NCBI RefSeq assembly: GCF_003014535.1
Contig: NZ_PYGD01000001.1
Coordinates: 434,001-498,000 of the forward strand
Source of the DNA: Taibaiella chishuiensis
Lineage (GTDB): Bacteria; Bacteroidota; Bacteroidia; Chitinophagales; Chitinophagaceae
Length of the DNA stretch: 64,000 nt
Reading direction: 5' to 3'
Positions 9,743 to 18,037 of the stretch are shown piece by piece (within the stretch, counting starts at the first letter, position 1; every line of letters starts with the position of its first letter). Under the pieces are notes generated by a model that saw only the letters and a list, made by a program, of their open reading frames with translations, was not told where the DNA came from and did not search any database. The position numbers were made by a program, and so were the translations under genes.

Positions 9743-10078
9743 TTACCTGTTGTTCATTTTACGGCATTCGTCTGCGCAGGCCTTGCAGGCGCGGGCACAT
9801 AACTGGCAATGCTCGTGGTTATGCTTGGCACACTCTGCACCACAGGCTTCGCAAATATCGCCGCAGATCAGGCACATGCGTGTGGCCTGGCTGCTGCCCA
9901 TGCTCATTAACTGGGCGGCGGCATAACAAAGTACCGCACATTCCATATCCAGCCTGATACAGGCCGCCATCATGGCCACATCGTCTTCATAAGTACAGGC
10001 CGTAGCACATTGGTTACAGATAGCTGCGCATTTAAGACAGGCTTCTATACAGTCTTTATATTGATTGTATCCGTTCAT
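9743..10078 (-). CDS. Four-helix-bundle copper-binding protein (DUF326, Csp-like)
   Basis: A 111-residue soluble protein with about 19 cysteines in CxxxC and CxxC spacings that recur along four predicted helices (DCIEACLKCAAIC, MCLICGDIC, HCQLCARACKAC). This is the pattern of copper-storage Csp/DUF326 proteins, which line the core of a four-helix bundle with thiolates that bind Cu(I). No signal peptide is visible, so a cytosolic copper store is expected. It is transcribed alone, leftward. No copper exporter or regulator is found nearby. Confidence 0.85.
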   Translation of the reverse strand: MNGYNQYKDCIEACLKCAAICNQCATACTYEDDVAMMAACIRLDMECAVLCYAAAQLMSMGSSQATRMCLICGDICEACGAECAKHNHEHCQLCARACKACADECRKMNNR

Positions 10079-10395
10079 AAGATTTTGCTTTTATAAAATG
10101 AAACACCAGTGCCGGCTTATGGTTCAGCCGCAAACCGGTATTGCCTTCCGGATAAACTGCAAAGCGGCTACCGGATCGCAAGCCAGGAGGCCGAACGAAC
10201 AGACATCCTTCCGGTTAGCGGCAGCGCCTCTTTAAAATACAAAACAAGGATTGGATAAAATTTACCCTCAATGGGTAAAACAGTAATGGTTAAATGTAAA
10301 TGCAGGACCAGGACAAAAAAGAGCCGGCCCTTCCGGACCGGCCCCTTATACGGATCGCGTACCCTGCGATCCTGTATTGGTTTGTACGCTAACTA
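10079..10395. other. Intergenic stretch between copper-binding gene and secreted array
   Basis: These 317 bases hold the upstream region of the Csp-like gene and, at its right end, the terminator of the secreted array. No additional gene is supported. A short symmetric motif TTTACCC tcaat GGGTAAA occurs at 10261-10279 and could be an operator. Confidence 0.4.
10314..10343 (-). terminator. Terminator of array genes 1 and 2
   Basis: An imperfect hairpin (GCCGGCCC at 10323-10330, GGACCGGC at 10335-10342, one mismatch) is flanked on the plus strand by six A residues, which gives a U-run for leftward transcripts. Confidence 0.6.
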
Positions 10396-10833
10396 TCAGG
10401 GATTGATCTGTACCAGCACATTACCGCCGCCAATAGCCGTCCAACTGGCATTGATCGTATAACCGCCGGCACTAGCCGAGTAGGTGGTACTGGTCGCACA
10501 GCTACCGGGTGCACCTATAGAGCCCGACAGGCCGCTATATACGGGCACAATATTTATTACATCAAAAGCAGAGCCTGTTATCACCGGGTAAGCGGGTATA
10601 TTCCAGGGTATACTCCATTCCAGCCCCCCAGAAGTTACGTTGTTGAAGGCTACGGAAGAGCCTCCGTCTACCGGCAAACGCCAGCTTATATAAGAGCAGG
10701 GAGCGGGCATATTGATATCGTGCGCCCAAAAGGTTATATAAACCGTGTAGGAGGTATTGTTATTGATAAATATGGCGGCTTTGGCGCCGAATGCCGCACC
10801 GACCAGCAGGAGGCTTGCGATTAGTTTTTTCAT
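10396..10833 (-). CDS. Small secreted array protein 1 (subfamily A)
   Basis: A 145-residue exported protein with signal peptide MKKLIASLLLVGAAFGAKA. The mature part starts with strand-rich IFINNNTSYTVYITFWAHD, then has PCSYISWRLPV, a conserved SVAFNNVTS, a variable loop, FDVINIVPV, SCATSTTY and a final GGGNVLVQINP. It carries only two cysteines (Cys46 and Cys112), probably one disulfide after export. It is the closest relative of the next gene, 42 bases upstream and almost surely co-transcribed. I do not recognise the family. The predicted shape is a small beta-sandwich, and function is unknown. Confidence 0.8.
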   Translation of the reverse strand: MKKLIASLLLVGAAFGAKAAIFINNNTSYTVYITFWAHDINMPAPCSYISWRLPVDGGSSVAFNNVTSGGLEWSIPWNIPAYPVITGSAFDVINIVPVYSGLSGSIGAPGSCATSTTYSASAGGYTINASWTAIGGGNVLVQINP

Positions 10834-10875
10834 AAGAGCATGGATGGAGGAAAAAATGGTGTTTGAAAAATCGGA

Positions 10876-11316
10876 TTAGGGGTTGATATCCACCAGTATG
10901 TTACCACCGCCTAAATCGGTCCAGGTAGCATTGATGGTATAACCGCCGCCACTGGTAATATAGGAGGTGCTGGTGGCACAACCACCGGGCTTACCGATAG
11001 TAGCCCAGTACAAACCGCTTACGGTAGGCACAATGTCGATCGCGTCGAAACCGGAACCGGCCAGACCCGGCGTACCGGGCAGGTTCCAGGGAATACCCCA
11101 GGCAAGGCCCGGAGACGTTACATTATTGAAAGCTACCGAAGAACCGCTATTGACAGGCATACGGTTACTGATATACGAACAGGCGCCGGGCAATGCCGCA
11201 TCGTGCGACCAGAAGGTTACATACACAGTGTACGTTGTGCTGTTGTTGACGAATATGGCGGCTTTGGCACTTAAAGCCGCACCGGCCAACAGGAGGCTTG
11301 CGAAGAGTTTTTTCAT
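10876..11316 (-). CDS. Small secreted array protein 2 (subfamily A)
   Basis: A 146-residue paralogue of protein 1: signal peptide MKKLFASLLLAGAALSAKA, then IFVNNSTTYTVYVTFWSHD, ACSYISNRMPV, SVAFNNVTS, FDAIDIVPT, GCATSTSY and GGGNILVDINP. It also has just two cysteines and keeps Tyr at the two places where subfamily B has its extra cysteines. It is the leading gene of the two-gene unit that ends at the 10.3-kb terminator. The whole chain aligns with few gaps to protein 1, so they arose by duplication. Function unknown. Confidence 0.8.
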   Translation of the reverse strand: MKKLFASLLLAGAALSAKAAIFVNNSTTYTVYVTFWSHDAALPGACSYISNRMPVNSGSSVAFNNVTSPGLAWGIPWNLPGTPGLAGSGFDAIDIVPTVSGLYWATIGKPGGCATSTSYITSGGGYTINATWTDLGGGNILVDINP

Positions 11317-11586
11317 AAAAAGTGTTTGGTTAAAACGGGTGTAAAAAATGGTGAATTAAAGAAAACGAAATCGGTAAAACATCTGCTGTTTTATTCCGGG
11401 CAACATCTTGTAAGCATTGTCCCGCAAAGGTTATAGCCTGTAATAAAAAACAGCAGGTTGGCCAGCAAAGCTCATACGGGCCTGCAGCAGGTCTATGCCG
11501 CTACAGCGAAGCCAAGGGTACAGGTGTATACGTCTAGAAAACAAACAACGAAGCGAATGGTCCGTTGCGGAATGCGGGGTTTTACA

Positions 11587-11690
11587 AAGTAAATATCCGC
11601 ATTTATTACAGGCGCCCGGCCCGGTTTTTCAGGAAACGGTAGTTTTTCTTTACCAGCCTTCTTGTTTCCTGCTTTTGTGGAGACATTGGC
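11587..11690. repeat. Array intergenic repeat, copy 1
   Basis: About 100 bases alignable, almost without gaps, to 12449-12545. Shared blocks include GTAAATATCCGCATTTA, CCGG..TTTTCAGGAA, TTTTTCTT..C..GCCTT and CGTGCTTTT-like segments. It lies upstream of array gene 2. Confidence 0.65.
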
Positions 11691-11781
11691 TTTTACTGAA
11701 ACGCAGGTATGGATACTTAAGCCCTGCAATGCTTGCCCCCAAAGAATTATAACGCGTACTACAGGCATCGCGGCATATACA

Positions 11782-11809
11782 AGTAAGCCACCCTGCAGGG
11801 TGGCTTACT
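11782..11809 (-). terminator. Terminator of array gene 3
   Basis: A perfect 12-bp stem (AGTAAGCCACCC / GGGTGGCTTACT, loop TGCA), one of three related hairpins that follow the subfamily B genes at nearly the same distance from their stop codons. This copy lacks a strong U-run. Confidence 0.65.
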
Positions 11810-11846
11810 GATAATGAAGGAAAACCAAATTAACGCAAATTTGAAA

Positions 11847-12302
11847 TTAGTTCAGTTCCAGCAGGATGTTACCGCCACCGAGGTTGGTCCATGATGCATT
11901 GGTAAGAGAGCAGCCGGGATAAGAACCGCTAAACGTAGTGGAAGGTGCACAGGTACCAGTACTACCGATATCGAAGTTGATAGCGCCGAAAAGATCGCCA
12001 TAATAGATCGTTACCGCATCAAAAGCAGAGGCGGTCGTAACCAGGCTGGCGCTGCCGTTTATATACGAGAACCAGCCCGGGCCACCAGGCGTATTTAAAC
12101 TGGTTACATTGTTAAATGCCATAGAAGTGTTTGCCGCAACGGGAAACCTCGAAGAATAATAAGAGCAGATGCCCGGGCTGTTGATATCATGCGCCTTCAA
12201 TACCAGTACGGCCTCGCAGGTGGTATTGTTGTTGATAAAGATAGCGGCGTTGGCGCTAAAGGTTGCTACTGCAAGCACAAGAAATGCAAGTACACTTTTC
12301 AT
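11847..12302 (-). CDS. Small secreted array protein 3 (subfamily B)
   Basis: A 151-residue paralogue with signal peptide MKSVLAFLVLAVATFSANA. The pattern is IFINNNTTCEAVLVLKAHD, ICSYYSSRFPV, SMAFNNVTS, a Gly/Pro/Trp loop, FDAVTIYYGD, GTCAPSTTFSGSYPGC and GGGNILLELN. It has four cysteines: two are shared with subfamily A, and the extra pair replaces the Tyr pair of proteins 1 and 2. It is the most diverged subfamily B member. It has its own upstream region and its own terminator, so it is probably a single-gene transcript. Function unknown. Confidence 0.8.
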   Translation of the reverse strand: MKSVLAFLVLAVATFSANAAIFINNNTTCEAVLVLKAHDINSPGICSYYSSRFPVAANTSMAFNNVTSLNTPGGPGWFSYINGSASLVTTASAFDAVTIYYGDLFGAINFDIGSTGTCAPSTTFSGSYPGCSLTNASWTNLGGGNILLELN

Positions 12303-12448
12303 CTGGATGCGTGTTTTAAGAGTTAATGTTTGGGTTAAAAAAAGAAGTTGAATGATATATAAAGAACAGCAACGAAACAGGCTACAACAGGTATGCTGCG
12401 GAACAGGAACAACGGGGCTATTGCCCCTTGCAGCATGCGCACCTTATA

Positions 12449-12545
12449 AGGTAAATATCCGCATTTAGCCCCGATGCTTTGCCGGGATTTTCAGGAAGCA
12501 CCGGTTTTTCTTCACAAGCCTTATCGTATCGTGCTTTTACTCATA
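12449..12545. repeat. Array intergenic repeat, copy 2
   Basis: Homologous to 11587-11690; it lies about 150-245 bases upstream of array gene 3. Confidence 0.65.
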
Positions 12546-12635
12546 CAAGGCGTTCCGGCATAGCGTTATGCATGGATAAACGTTCTCTGTATCGCTTACC
12601 GGTAAAGGATTCTGGCGTGTATTGGCTTTGGTATA

Positions 12636-12664
12636 AAAGTAAGCCACCCGGAGGGGTGGCCTAC
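12636..12664 (-). terminator. Terminator of array gene 4
   Basis: Hairpin with arms GTAAGCCACCC and GGGTGGCCTAC (one G-T type mismatch), with an AAAA run on the plus strand giving U residues to the leftward transcript. Sequence closely matches the hairpin at 13353-13375. Confidence 0.7.
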
Positions 12665-12704
12665 CTGGTAATGAAGGAAAAACCAAATTAACGCAAATTT
12701 GAAA

Positions 12705-13163
12705 TTAGTTCAGATCCAGCAGTATATTACCGCCGCCAAGTGGTGTCCAGGTTGCATTGGTAAAAGAGCAGCCCGGGAAAGAACCGGTGAAAGAACCAAC
12801 GGGAGTGCAGGTACCTGCGCCGCCGATATTGAAGGTAATAGCGCCGCCGAGGTTACCATAATATACCGTTACTGCATCCCAGCCGGAACCGGCAGTTACC
12901 AGGGTAGCAGTACCGCCGCCTACAGTCGGGTACCAGCCCGGGCCACCAGGGGAGTTTACATTGGTTACATTGTTGAATGCCATAGAAGTGTTGCCGGCAA
13001 CAGGAAACCTTGTGGAATAATAAGCACAGCTGCCAGGGTTGTTGGCATCATGCGCTTTCAGTACCAGTACTGCTTCGCAGTTGGTATTGTTGTTGATAAA
13101 CAGGGCAGCGTTAGCGCTGAAACCTGCTACGGTAAGCGCCAGGAAGGTAAGTACACTTTTCAT
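12705..13163 (-). CDS. Small secreted array protein 4 (subfamily B)
   Basis: A 152-residue paralogue with signal peptide MKSVLTFLALTVAGFSANA. It shows FINNNTNCEAVLVLKAHD, SCAYYSTRFPV, SMAFNNVTN, a Gly-rich loop with GPGWYPTVGGG, WDAVTVYYGN, GTCTPVGSFTGSFPGC and GGGNILLDLN, with four cysteines. The frame is open further upstream to 13310. I chose the internal ATG because it starts the same signal peptide as protein 5 and follows the same upstream sequence (AACTCCGATTGAG). It is nearly identical to protein 5 outside the central loop, so the duplication is recent. Function unknown. Confidence 0.8.
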   Translation of the reverse strand: MKSVLTFLALTVAGFSANAALFINNNTNCEAVLVLKAHDANNPGSCAYYSTRFPVAGNTSMAFNNVTNVNSPGGPGWYPTVGGGTATLVTAGSGWDAVTVYYGNLGGAITFNIGGAGTCTPVGSFTGSFPGCSFTNATWTPLGGGNILLDLN

Positions 13164-13352
13164 CTCAATCGGAGTTTTAGAAGTTAATGTTGGGGTTAAA
13201 AAGAAATTGAATGGCACATAGAGCACAGCAACGAAGCAGGACAGCATCGGCAGACTGCCGGAAAACAACAGAGTTATGCCCCTTGCTCCCTGCAGGCTCT
13301 TGTAACGCAACGAACCGGTGGCTTATTCCGGTGTATTACCGGTTACATAAAA

Positions 13353-13375
13353 TAAGCCACCCGGAGGGGTGGCCT
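13353..13375 (-). terminator. Terminator of array gene 5
   Basis: TAAGCCACCC-GGAG-GGGTGGCCTA hairpin preceded on the plus strand by ATAAAA. It is a near copy of the gene 4 terminator and is followed by the same 3' untranslated segment (AACCAAATTAACGCAAA). Confidence 0.7.
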
Positions 13376-13418
13376 ACCTGATGATGAGGGATAAACCAAA
13401 TTAACGCAAAATTTGAAA

Positions 13419-13871
13419 TTAGTTCAGGTCCAGCAGTACATTACCGCCACCAAGCGGTGTCCAGGTTGCATTGGTAAAAGAGCAGCCGGGATAAGAACCG
13501 CTGAAAGAACCAACGGGTGTGCAGGTGCCCGCACCACCGATGTTGAAGGTAAGGCCGCCCCCATAATACACGGTCACTGCGTCCCAACCGGAACCTGCAG
13601 CGATCATGGTAGCACCGCCGCTACCGCCTACAGTCTGGTACCAACCAGGACCCGCAGGATAGTTTACATTGGTTACATTATTATACGCCACAGACGTGTT
13701 TGCTGCCACAGTAAACCGTGTGGAATAATAAGAGCAACTGCCAGGGATATTCGCATCATGCGCCCTTAATACCAGTACCGCCTGGCAATTGGTATTGTTA
13801 TTGATAAACAGGGCGGCGTTAGCGCTGAAACCAGCTACAGTAAGGGCAAGGAATGTAAGTACACTTTTCAT
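13419..13871 (-). CDS. Small secreted array protein 5 (subfamily B)
   Basis: A 150-residue paralogue whose first 28 residues are identical to protein 4 (signal peptide MKSVLTFLALTVAGFSANA). Its four cysteines are at residues 29, 46, 117 and 130. Conserved blocks are SCSYYSTRFTV, SVAYNNVTN, WDAVTVYYGGG, GTCTPVGSFSGSYPGC and GGGNVLLDLN. The central loop is two residues shorter overall than in protein 4, with several changes (GPGWYQTVGGSGG). It is the gene farthest upstream in the array, next to the two-component system. Function unknown; beta-sandwich fold inferred. Confidence 0.8.
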   Translation of the reverse strand: MKSVLTFLALTVAGFSANAALFINNNTNCQAVLVLRAHDANIPGSCSYYSTRFTVAANTSVAYNNVTNVNYPAGPGWYQTVGGSGGATMIAAGSGWDAVTVYYGGGLTFNIGGAGTCTPVGSFSGSYPGCSFTNATWTPLGGGNVLLDLN

Positions 13872-14381
13872 CTCAATCGGAGTTTTTAGAGGTTAACGTT
13901 TGGGTTAAAAAATTATGAAGTTGGTTCGTTAGGTGGTTTAGTTTTGACCAAAGCATTCCCGCCTGTATCTATCGGGTTATTGTTACCGGTTGGCCGCCAC
14001 AAGTACCGGAATACGTACTACAGGCCGGGCAACAACGATACAATGAACCGCTTTATGGGGGGAAACACCGTGTTGTACAAAAATATCTATCCGTCCTTAC
14101 AAAAACAACCTGTAATATGCGCCGGACGGGCATTTCAGCCACTTTAACAGGTAAAAACCAGTAAGCCTCTTCGCCTCATTTCACCAAAGCCTTGTTTTTG
14201 TTCATAAAAGCGGCTAAACAATTTATGAAAGCAACTAAAGAAGCCTTACTCCCGCTTATTTGTTAAAAAACGGGAGTGGCGGGCATATGCCCGCCACTCC
14301 GCCCGCAAACCAGGTGCAGGTAGCCGTAGCCGTGTAGAAAAAAGATTTCAGGATAACGCTATAAAGCGCCGTACAAACGGA
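13872..14381. other. 510-base gap between array and two-component system
   Basis: It contains the leader of array gene 5 (13872-13920, sharing CTCAATCGGAGTTTT with gene 4) and the terminator of the LytTR gene. Between them no gene, repeat or RNA is recognised. Confidence 0.5.
14265..14300 (-). terminator. Terminator of the LytTR/sensor operon
   Basis: A perfect 28-base palindrome (GGAGTGGCGGGCAT / ATGCCCGCCACTCC, 14273-14300), next to AAAAAA on the plus strand, gives a strong leftward intrinsic terminator. Confidence 0.85.
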
Positions 14382-15131
14382 TCAGGGAATAAAACGGTTA
14401 CCCAGTTGTTCGATAAACGTGCGGTAACCAATAGATACAGGTAAGATCTCATCGTTCAGAAACTCCAGCTCCTGGCTGCTTTTCCGGTAAGCTTTAATCT
14501 GGTCCCGGTTTACGATATAGGATTTGTGTATCCGGATAAAATGCCGGTATTGCATCAGGGTCTCTTCAAAATACTTCAGGTTCTTCGACCGGATAAAACG
14601 TCTTTTATCTTTCAGGAAAAAGATCGTGTAACTGCCGCTGCTTTCGAGGTATACAATATCCGAAAGCGGTACAAACTCGGTCTTATCCTTGTCCGACAAA
14701 GCAATTCTCGGGACGCTGGTGGGCGAAGACTGCTGCAGCATACCCGCAAGCTGCTTCGCGCCTGCAGTTCTTCGCTTCCGGATACGGGCTATGGTATCGC
14801 GGAGCATAATCCGGTTTACCGGCTTCAGCAGGTAGTGTACCGCTGCATAGTTAAAGGCCTTTATGGCGTACGAATCGTACGCGCTTACAAACACGACATC
14901 ACAATCATAGGTACCCAGCTGGTCCAGCAGGTCGAAACCCGTATTACCATTGCCCAGGTTAATATCCAGGAAGAGTACATCGACCGGTTGCACGGCCAGC
15001 TGCTCCAATGCTTCATTAATATCTCCCGTCATACCTACAACGGTAACGCCATGACAAAACTCCAGTAACAGGGTTTTGAGTGTGGCCTGTGTTTGCTGCT
15101 CATCGTCTACAATAAAAACATTCAGGTGCAT
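14382..15131 (-). CDS. LytTR-family response regulator
   Basis: A 249-residue regulator. Residues 1-120 form a receiver domain with acidic cluster DDE at 9-11, phosphoacceptor Asp56 in DVLFLDINLG, and the Ser and Lys of VSAY and LLKPV. Residues 145-249 form a LytTR DNA-binding domain (IVYLESSGSYTIFFL...RSKNLKYFEETL...FIRIHKSYIVNRDQI). It is translated two bases after the upstream sensor kinase ends, so the pair form one operon and a phosphorelay. Targets are not visible directly, but the secreted array lies immediately downstream. Confidence 0.93.
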   Translation of the reverse strand: MHLNVFIVDDEQQTQATLKTLLLEFCHGVTVVGMTGDINEALEQLAVQPVDVLFLDINLGNGNTGFDLLDQLGTYDCDVVFVSAYDSYAIKAFNYAAVHYLLKPVNRIMLRDTIARIRKRRTAGAKQLAGMLQQSSPTSVPRIALSDKDKTEFVPLSDIVYLESSGSYTIFFLKDKRRFIRSKNLKYFEETLMQYRHFIRIHKSYIVNRDQIKAYRKSSQELEFLNDEILPVSIGYRTFIEQLGNRFIP

Positions 15132-15133
15132 AG

Positions 15134-18037
15134 TTATATCAGATTATCTTTTGCCAGTATTATAGTAGCAGTTACGCCCTTATTCTCTTCGTTATTGGTC
15201 AGCCTGAAAACGCCTGTTCCTTTTGCTTTGTTCAATAGCTGTATCCGCTCTTTGATGATTGCGAGCGCATGATCCGGTTTGATATCCCAACCGGGGGGCA
15301 GGCCCCTGCCATTATCTTTTACCGTTATGATCAGGGTATCTTCTTTGCTTTCAAAAAAGATATCGATCCGGCCGCCGGCCTTGTTCCTGATCAGGCCGTG
15401 TTCTACAGCATTTTCCACCAACGGCTGTAGCAGCAGGGAGGGGATAAGGCAGGTTTCGGTATCGAGGTCGGGACTCGTCCGGATACTAAAGGTAAAACAA
15501 TGCTGGAAACGGACCTGCTGTACCTGCAGATATTGTTCAATAAAGGCAATCTCTGCACCCAGCGCCGTATAACGGTGCCGTATACTTTGCAGCATACTGC
15601 GCATCAAGCCCGAGAAATGGTCGAGGTAGTCCAGGCCCTTCAGTTTATCGCCGTCCATCAGGTACCCCTGGAATGGTGTGAGGATATTAAAGATGAAATG
15701 TGGCTTTAACTGTCCCAGCAGGCTTTGCGCTTCCAGTTCATGCAGGTAGATCTTTTGTTCCAGTTTAGCCTGTTGCCGTTTGGCCCTCTTGCTCTGGATG
15801 TAATAAAGTATCGCGGCAAAGGTAAAGCTGACCAGGATAACCATCAGGGGCATAAACCAGGCCTGCTGGTACCAGAGCGGCGTAATCACAAGCAGGTAGG
15901 AAAGTATACGCGGACGTACCGCATAACCGCTCTTGAGCTCGTACAGGATCTGGTAAGTGCCTGGCCCCTCGGGGCGCAGGGTTACCATACCGTCCGGCCC
16001 CAGGTCTACATCGCTGTATAGCTCCGCACCGTCTTTCAGCACACGGCAGGAGAGGTTACGGCGGCTTTGCCGGTAATCCAGCACATCCAGTTTAAAAATC
16101 GCCGACAGGCCTTTTTCGTAACTGCAGTTGTAGGCGGTATCGGCCGGGGCATAACCATTCAGCGAACAGAGTACATGGGCTTTAACGGGAGTCCTGGGGA
16201 CCTGCGGCAGCAGGTTTTGCCGGGGAATGTAAAACAAGCCCTGGTTGCCTGCCAGTATCAGGTATTCCTTGTCGGGGTAAAAATCATTGAGGCGAAAAGG
16301 TTTGGGAAACTCCCGGCTCGAAAACCGGGCTACGGGCCAGAGGCTAAGGTTATCTACGATCGTGAGCTCATCGCCGTAATGAAGATAGACATAACGGGTA
16401 TCGTGCTTTATGACCCTGCATGGGCCGGCACTCACCAGCTTGAGCAGGCGGCTGTCGCCGGCCCTGTTCAGCGGTAGGGCATACACGCCGATATTGGTAG
16501 CCCATAACAGTTGTCCGCCCACCGTATCGATCGCGTTGACCTGTACATCCTGCAGGTAGGGCAGTAGCGTGGCATTACGGTAACAGCCCCGAACGGTGCC
16601 TACATAAAACTGGGTATCGGACAGCGGCAATACACAGGTTCGCTTGGGCAGGGGCATCCTGGCCTGGTTGCAGCGGTTAATCCTGCCCAGGGTATCTACC
16701 GCTACAAATGTGTTGCTGCTGATGTAATAAAAGATATTGTTGCAGGGCCTGCCGCTTTTGTAACCCACATCCATACTCGACTCCCGCAATACCACGGGCA
16801 GCAGCGCGCCGGGCAGCTCATCTTTTCGCGCATCCAGCCGGAAGGCCTCTGTACGGGTAAACATAAGCCAATGCCTGGCCGTTCTTTCCACATGACTGAT
16901 CTCCCGGATGTCCATATGCGCAGGCAATACATACCGGCGTGGCGCCTTTGCCTGCGGCAGGAAAAAATCGGCGGTAGCATCACCATACCCGAACACGGTT
17001 ATATCGCCCGGGAAGCGGCCTATATAACTGATCTTATCGCTATACAGCCCGCTATGTTCCTTATCGTAACCAAGCGTAGCACTTTCCGAGGCAGGAAACA
17101 GGAACAGGCCATTGTCGCGGGTACCCACCCATATATTGCCCAGGTAGTCCTGCTCCATACAGGTTACCGACTGCGCAGGCAGCAGGCGCTCCGGCGTATG
17201 GCTGGCAGGAGCGTCCGAAAAATAATTGCGGATACGGCATAAGCCGATTTCGTTTACACCACCCAGGTACAGGTCCTTATCCCTGCGGGCAAATCCCATA
17301 ATACTGGCCCGGATCCCATAGTCAGGACCGTTAAACCAAAGTATGGCTTCTTTACCGGGAACGGTTTTGAAGATCCTGCCGCCCAGGGTAATAAAACTAT
17401 CCTTTACGCCCAGCCCGTAATAGTTGCGGCGTATAATCTCTTCCAACTCGGGCAGGAGCTTTTGCTTCCAATACTGCGGCAGGCGGTAGTGCTCCAGTAT
17501 TTCTGCAGCGCTTTCGGTGAGGCTCCTCGATTCCACCCGGCTTTTACAGGTTGCGAGATTTACCCGTACTACCTTCCTTTTGCTTTGCCCGTATAAGGTA
17601 AGCAGGCTATCCTTACGTATGCCTACCAGTAATAATTTACTTTCATCCCGCAGGCGGGAAAGGCCATAAAGGCTGTCGGTCCGGATCACCTTCTGGGTAT
17701 TGAGGTCTACACCCACCGTATGCCCCGAATAGGCAAAGAGCCACAAGCGGTCGGGGCCTGCCATACAGGAGGATACAAAATCCTCGACACGGCCGGTCTT
17801 GACCACGCGGAACTCGCGCCCGTTGTACCGTACCAGGCCGCGGTCGGTAGCCAGCCACAGGTAGCCATTGGCATCGGCGTGGATTTTATAAATTTGCTCG
17901 GCAGGCAGGTCGCTGTTACCGGAATGGTAGTGGGAATAGACCGGTACTGTAGGCAATGATAATTGCGCAACAGCCGGCATAACCAGGCATAACCGGCAAA
18001 GCAATAACAAGAAAAAACGCCAATCCCGAAACAACAT
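15134..18037 (-). CDS. Propeller-type sensor histidine kinase (LytS-like catalytic part)
   Basis: A 967-residue membrane sensor. After a signal peptide (ending MPAVAQ) come repeated two-component-regulator-propeller blades (for example IYKIHADANGYLWLATDRGLVRYNG, CMEQDYLGNIWVGTRDNGLFLF), then a Y_Y_Y-like beta-sandwich and one transmembrane helix near residues 720-750. The catalytic part has QLKPHFIFNIL with His780 as phosphoacceptor, and an HATPase region with LLLQPLVENAVEHG and DNGRGL. This is the HPK7/LytS type usually paired with LytTR regulators, as here. The periplasmic propeller presumably senses an extracellular ligand; which one is unknown. Confidence 0.92.
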   Translation of the reverse strand: MLFRDWRFFLLLLCRLCLVMPAVAQLSLPTVPVYSHYHSGNSDLPAEQIYKIHADANGYLWLATDRGLVRYNGREFRVVKTGRVEDFVSSCMAGPDRLWLFAYSGHTVGVDLNTQKVIRTDSLYGLSRLRDESKLLLVGIRKDSLLTLYGQSKRKVVRVNLATCKSRVESRSLTESAAEILEHYRLPQYWKQKLLPELEEIIRRNYYGLGVKDSFITLGGRIFKTVPGKEAILWFNGPDYGIRASIMGFARRDKDLYLGGVNEIGLCRIRNYFSDAPASHTPERLLPAQSVTCMEQDYLGNIWVGTRDNGLFLFPASESATLGYDKEHSGLYSDKISYIGRFPGDITVFGYGDATADFFLPQAKAPRRYVLPAHMDIREISHVERTARHWLMFTRTEAFRLDARKDELPGALLPVVLRESSMDVGYKSGRPCNNIFYYISSNTFVAVDTLGRINRCNQARMPLPKRTCVLPLSDTQFYVGTVRGCYRNATLLPYLQDVQVNAIDTVGGQLLWATNIGVYALPLNRAGDSRLLKLVSAGPCRVIKHDTRYVYLHYGDELTIVDNLSLWPVARFSSREFPKPFRLNDFYPDKEYLILAGNQGLFYIPRQNLLPQVPRTPVKAHVLCSLNGYAPADTAYNCSYEKGLSAIFKLDVLDYRQSRRNLSCRVLKDGAELYSDVDLGPDGMVTLRPEGPGTYQILYELKSGYAVRPRILSYLLVITPLWYQQAWFMPLMVILVSFTFAAILYYIQSKRAKRQQAKLEQKIYLHELEAQSLLGQLKPHFIFNILTPFQGYLMDGDKLKGLDYLDHFSGLMRSMLQSIRHRYTALGAEIAFIEQYLQVQQVRFQHCFTFSIRTSPDLDTETCLIPSLLLQPLVENAVEHGLIRNKAGGRIDIFFESKEDTLIITVKDNGRGLPPGWDIKPDHALAIIKERIQLLNKAKGTGVFRLTNNEENKGVTATIILAKDNLI

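Larger units (their letters stand above)
11317..11846. other. 530-base gap with array repeat copy and terminator
   Basis: No gene is supported here. The stretch at 11587-11690 (beginning GTAAATATCCGCATTTA) is a diverged copy of 12449-12545 in the next gap, so duplication units included flanking DNA. At its right end lie the terminator of array gene 3 and a conserved 3' untranslated sequence. Confidence 0.6.
12303..12704. other. 402-base gap with array repeat copy and terminator
   Basis: It contains the leader of array gene 3, the second copy of the intergenic repeat and the terminator of array gene 4. The segment TTGAATGATATATAAAGAACAGCAACGA-like at about 12351-12380 recurs upstream of gene 4, which implies a shared promoter region. 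No gene is supported. Confidence 0.55.

Noticed and set aside
13166-13310. N-terminal extension of array protein 4
   Set aside because: The extra residues precede a perfect signal peptide shared with protein 5 and overlap the duplicated leader DNA.
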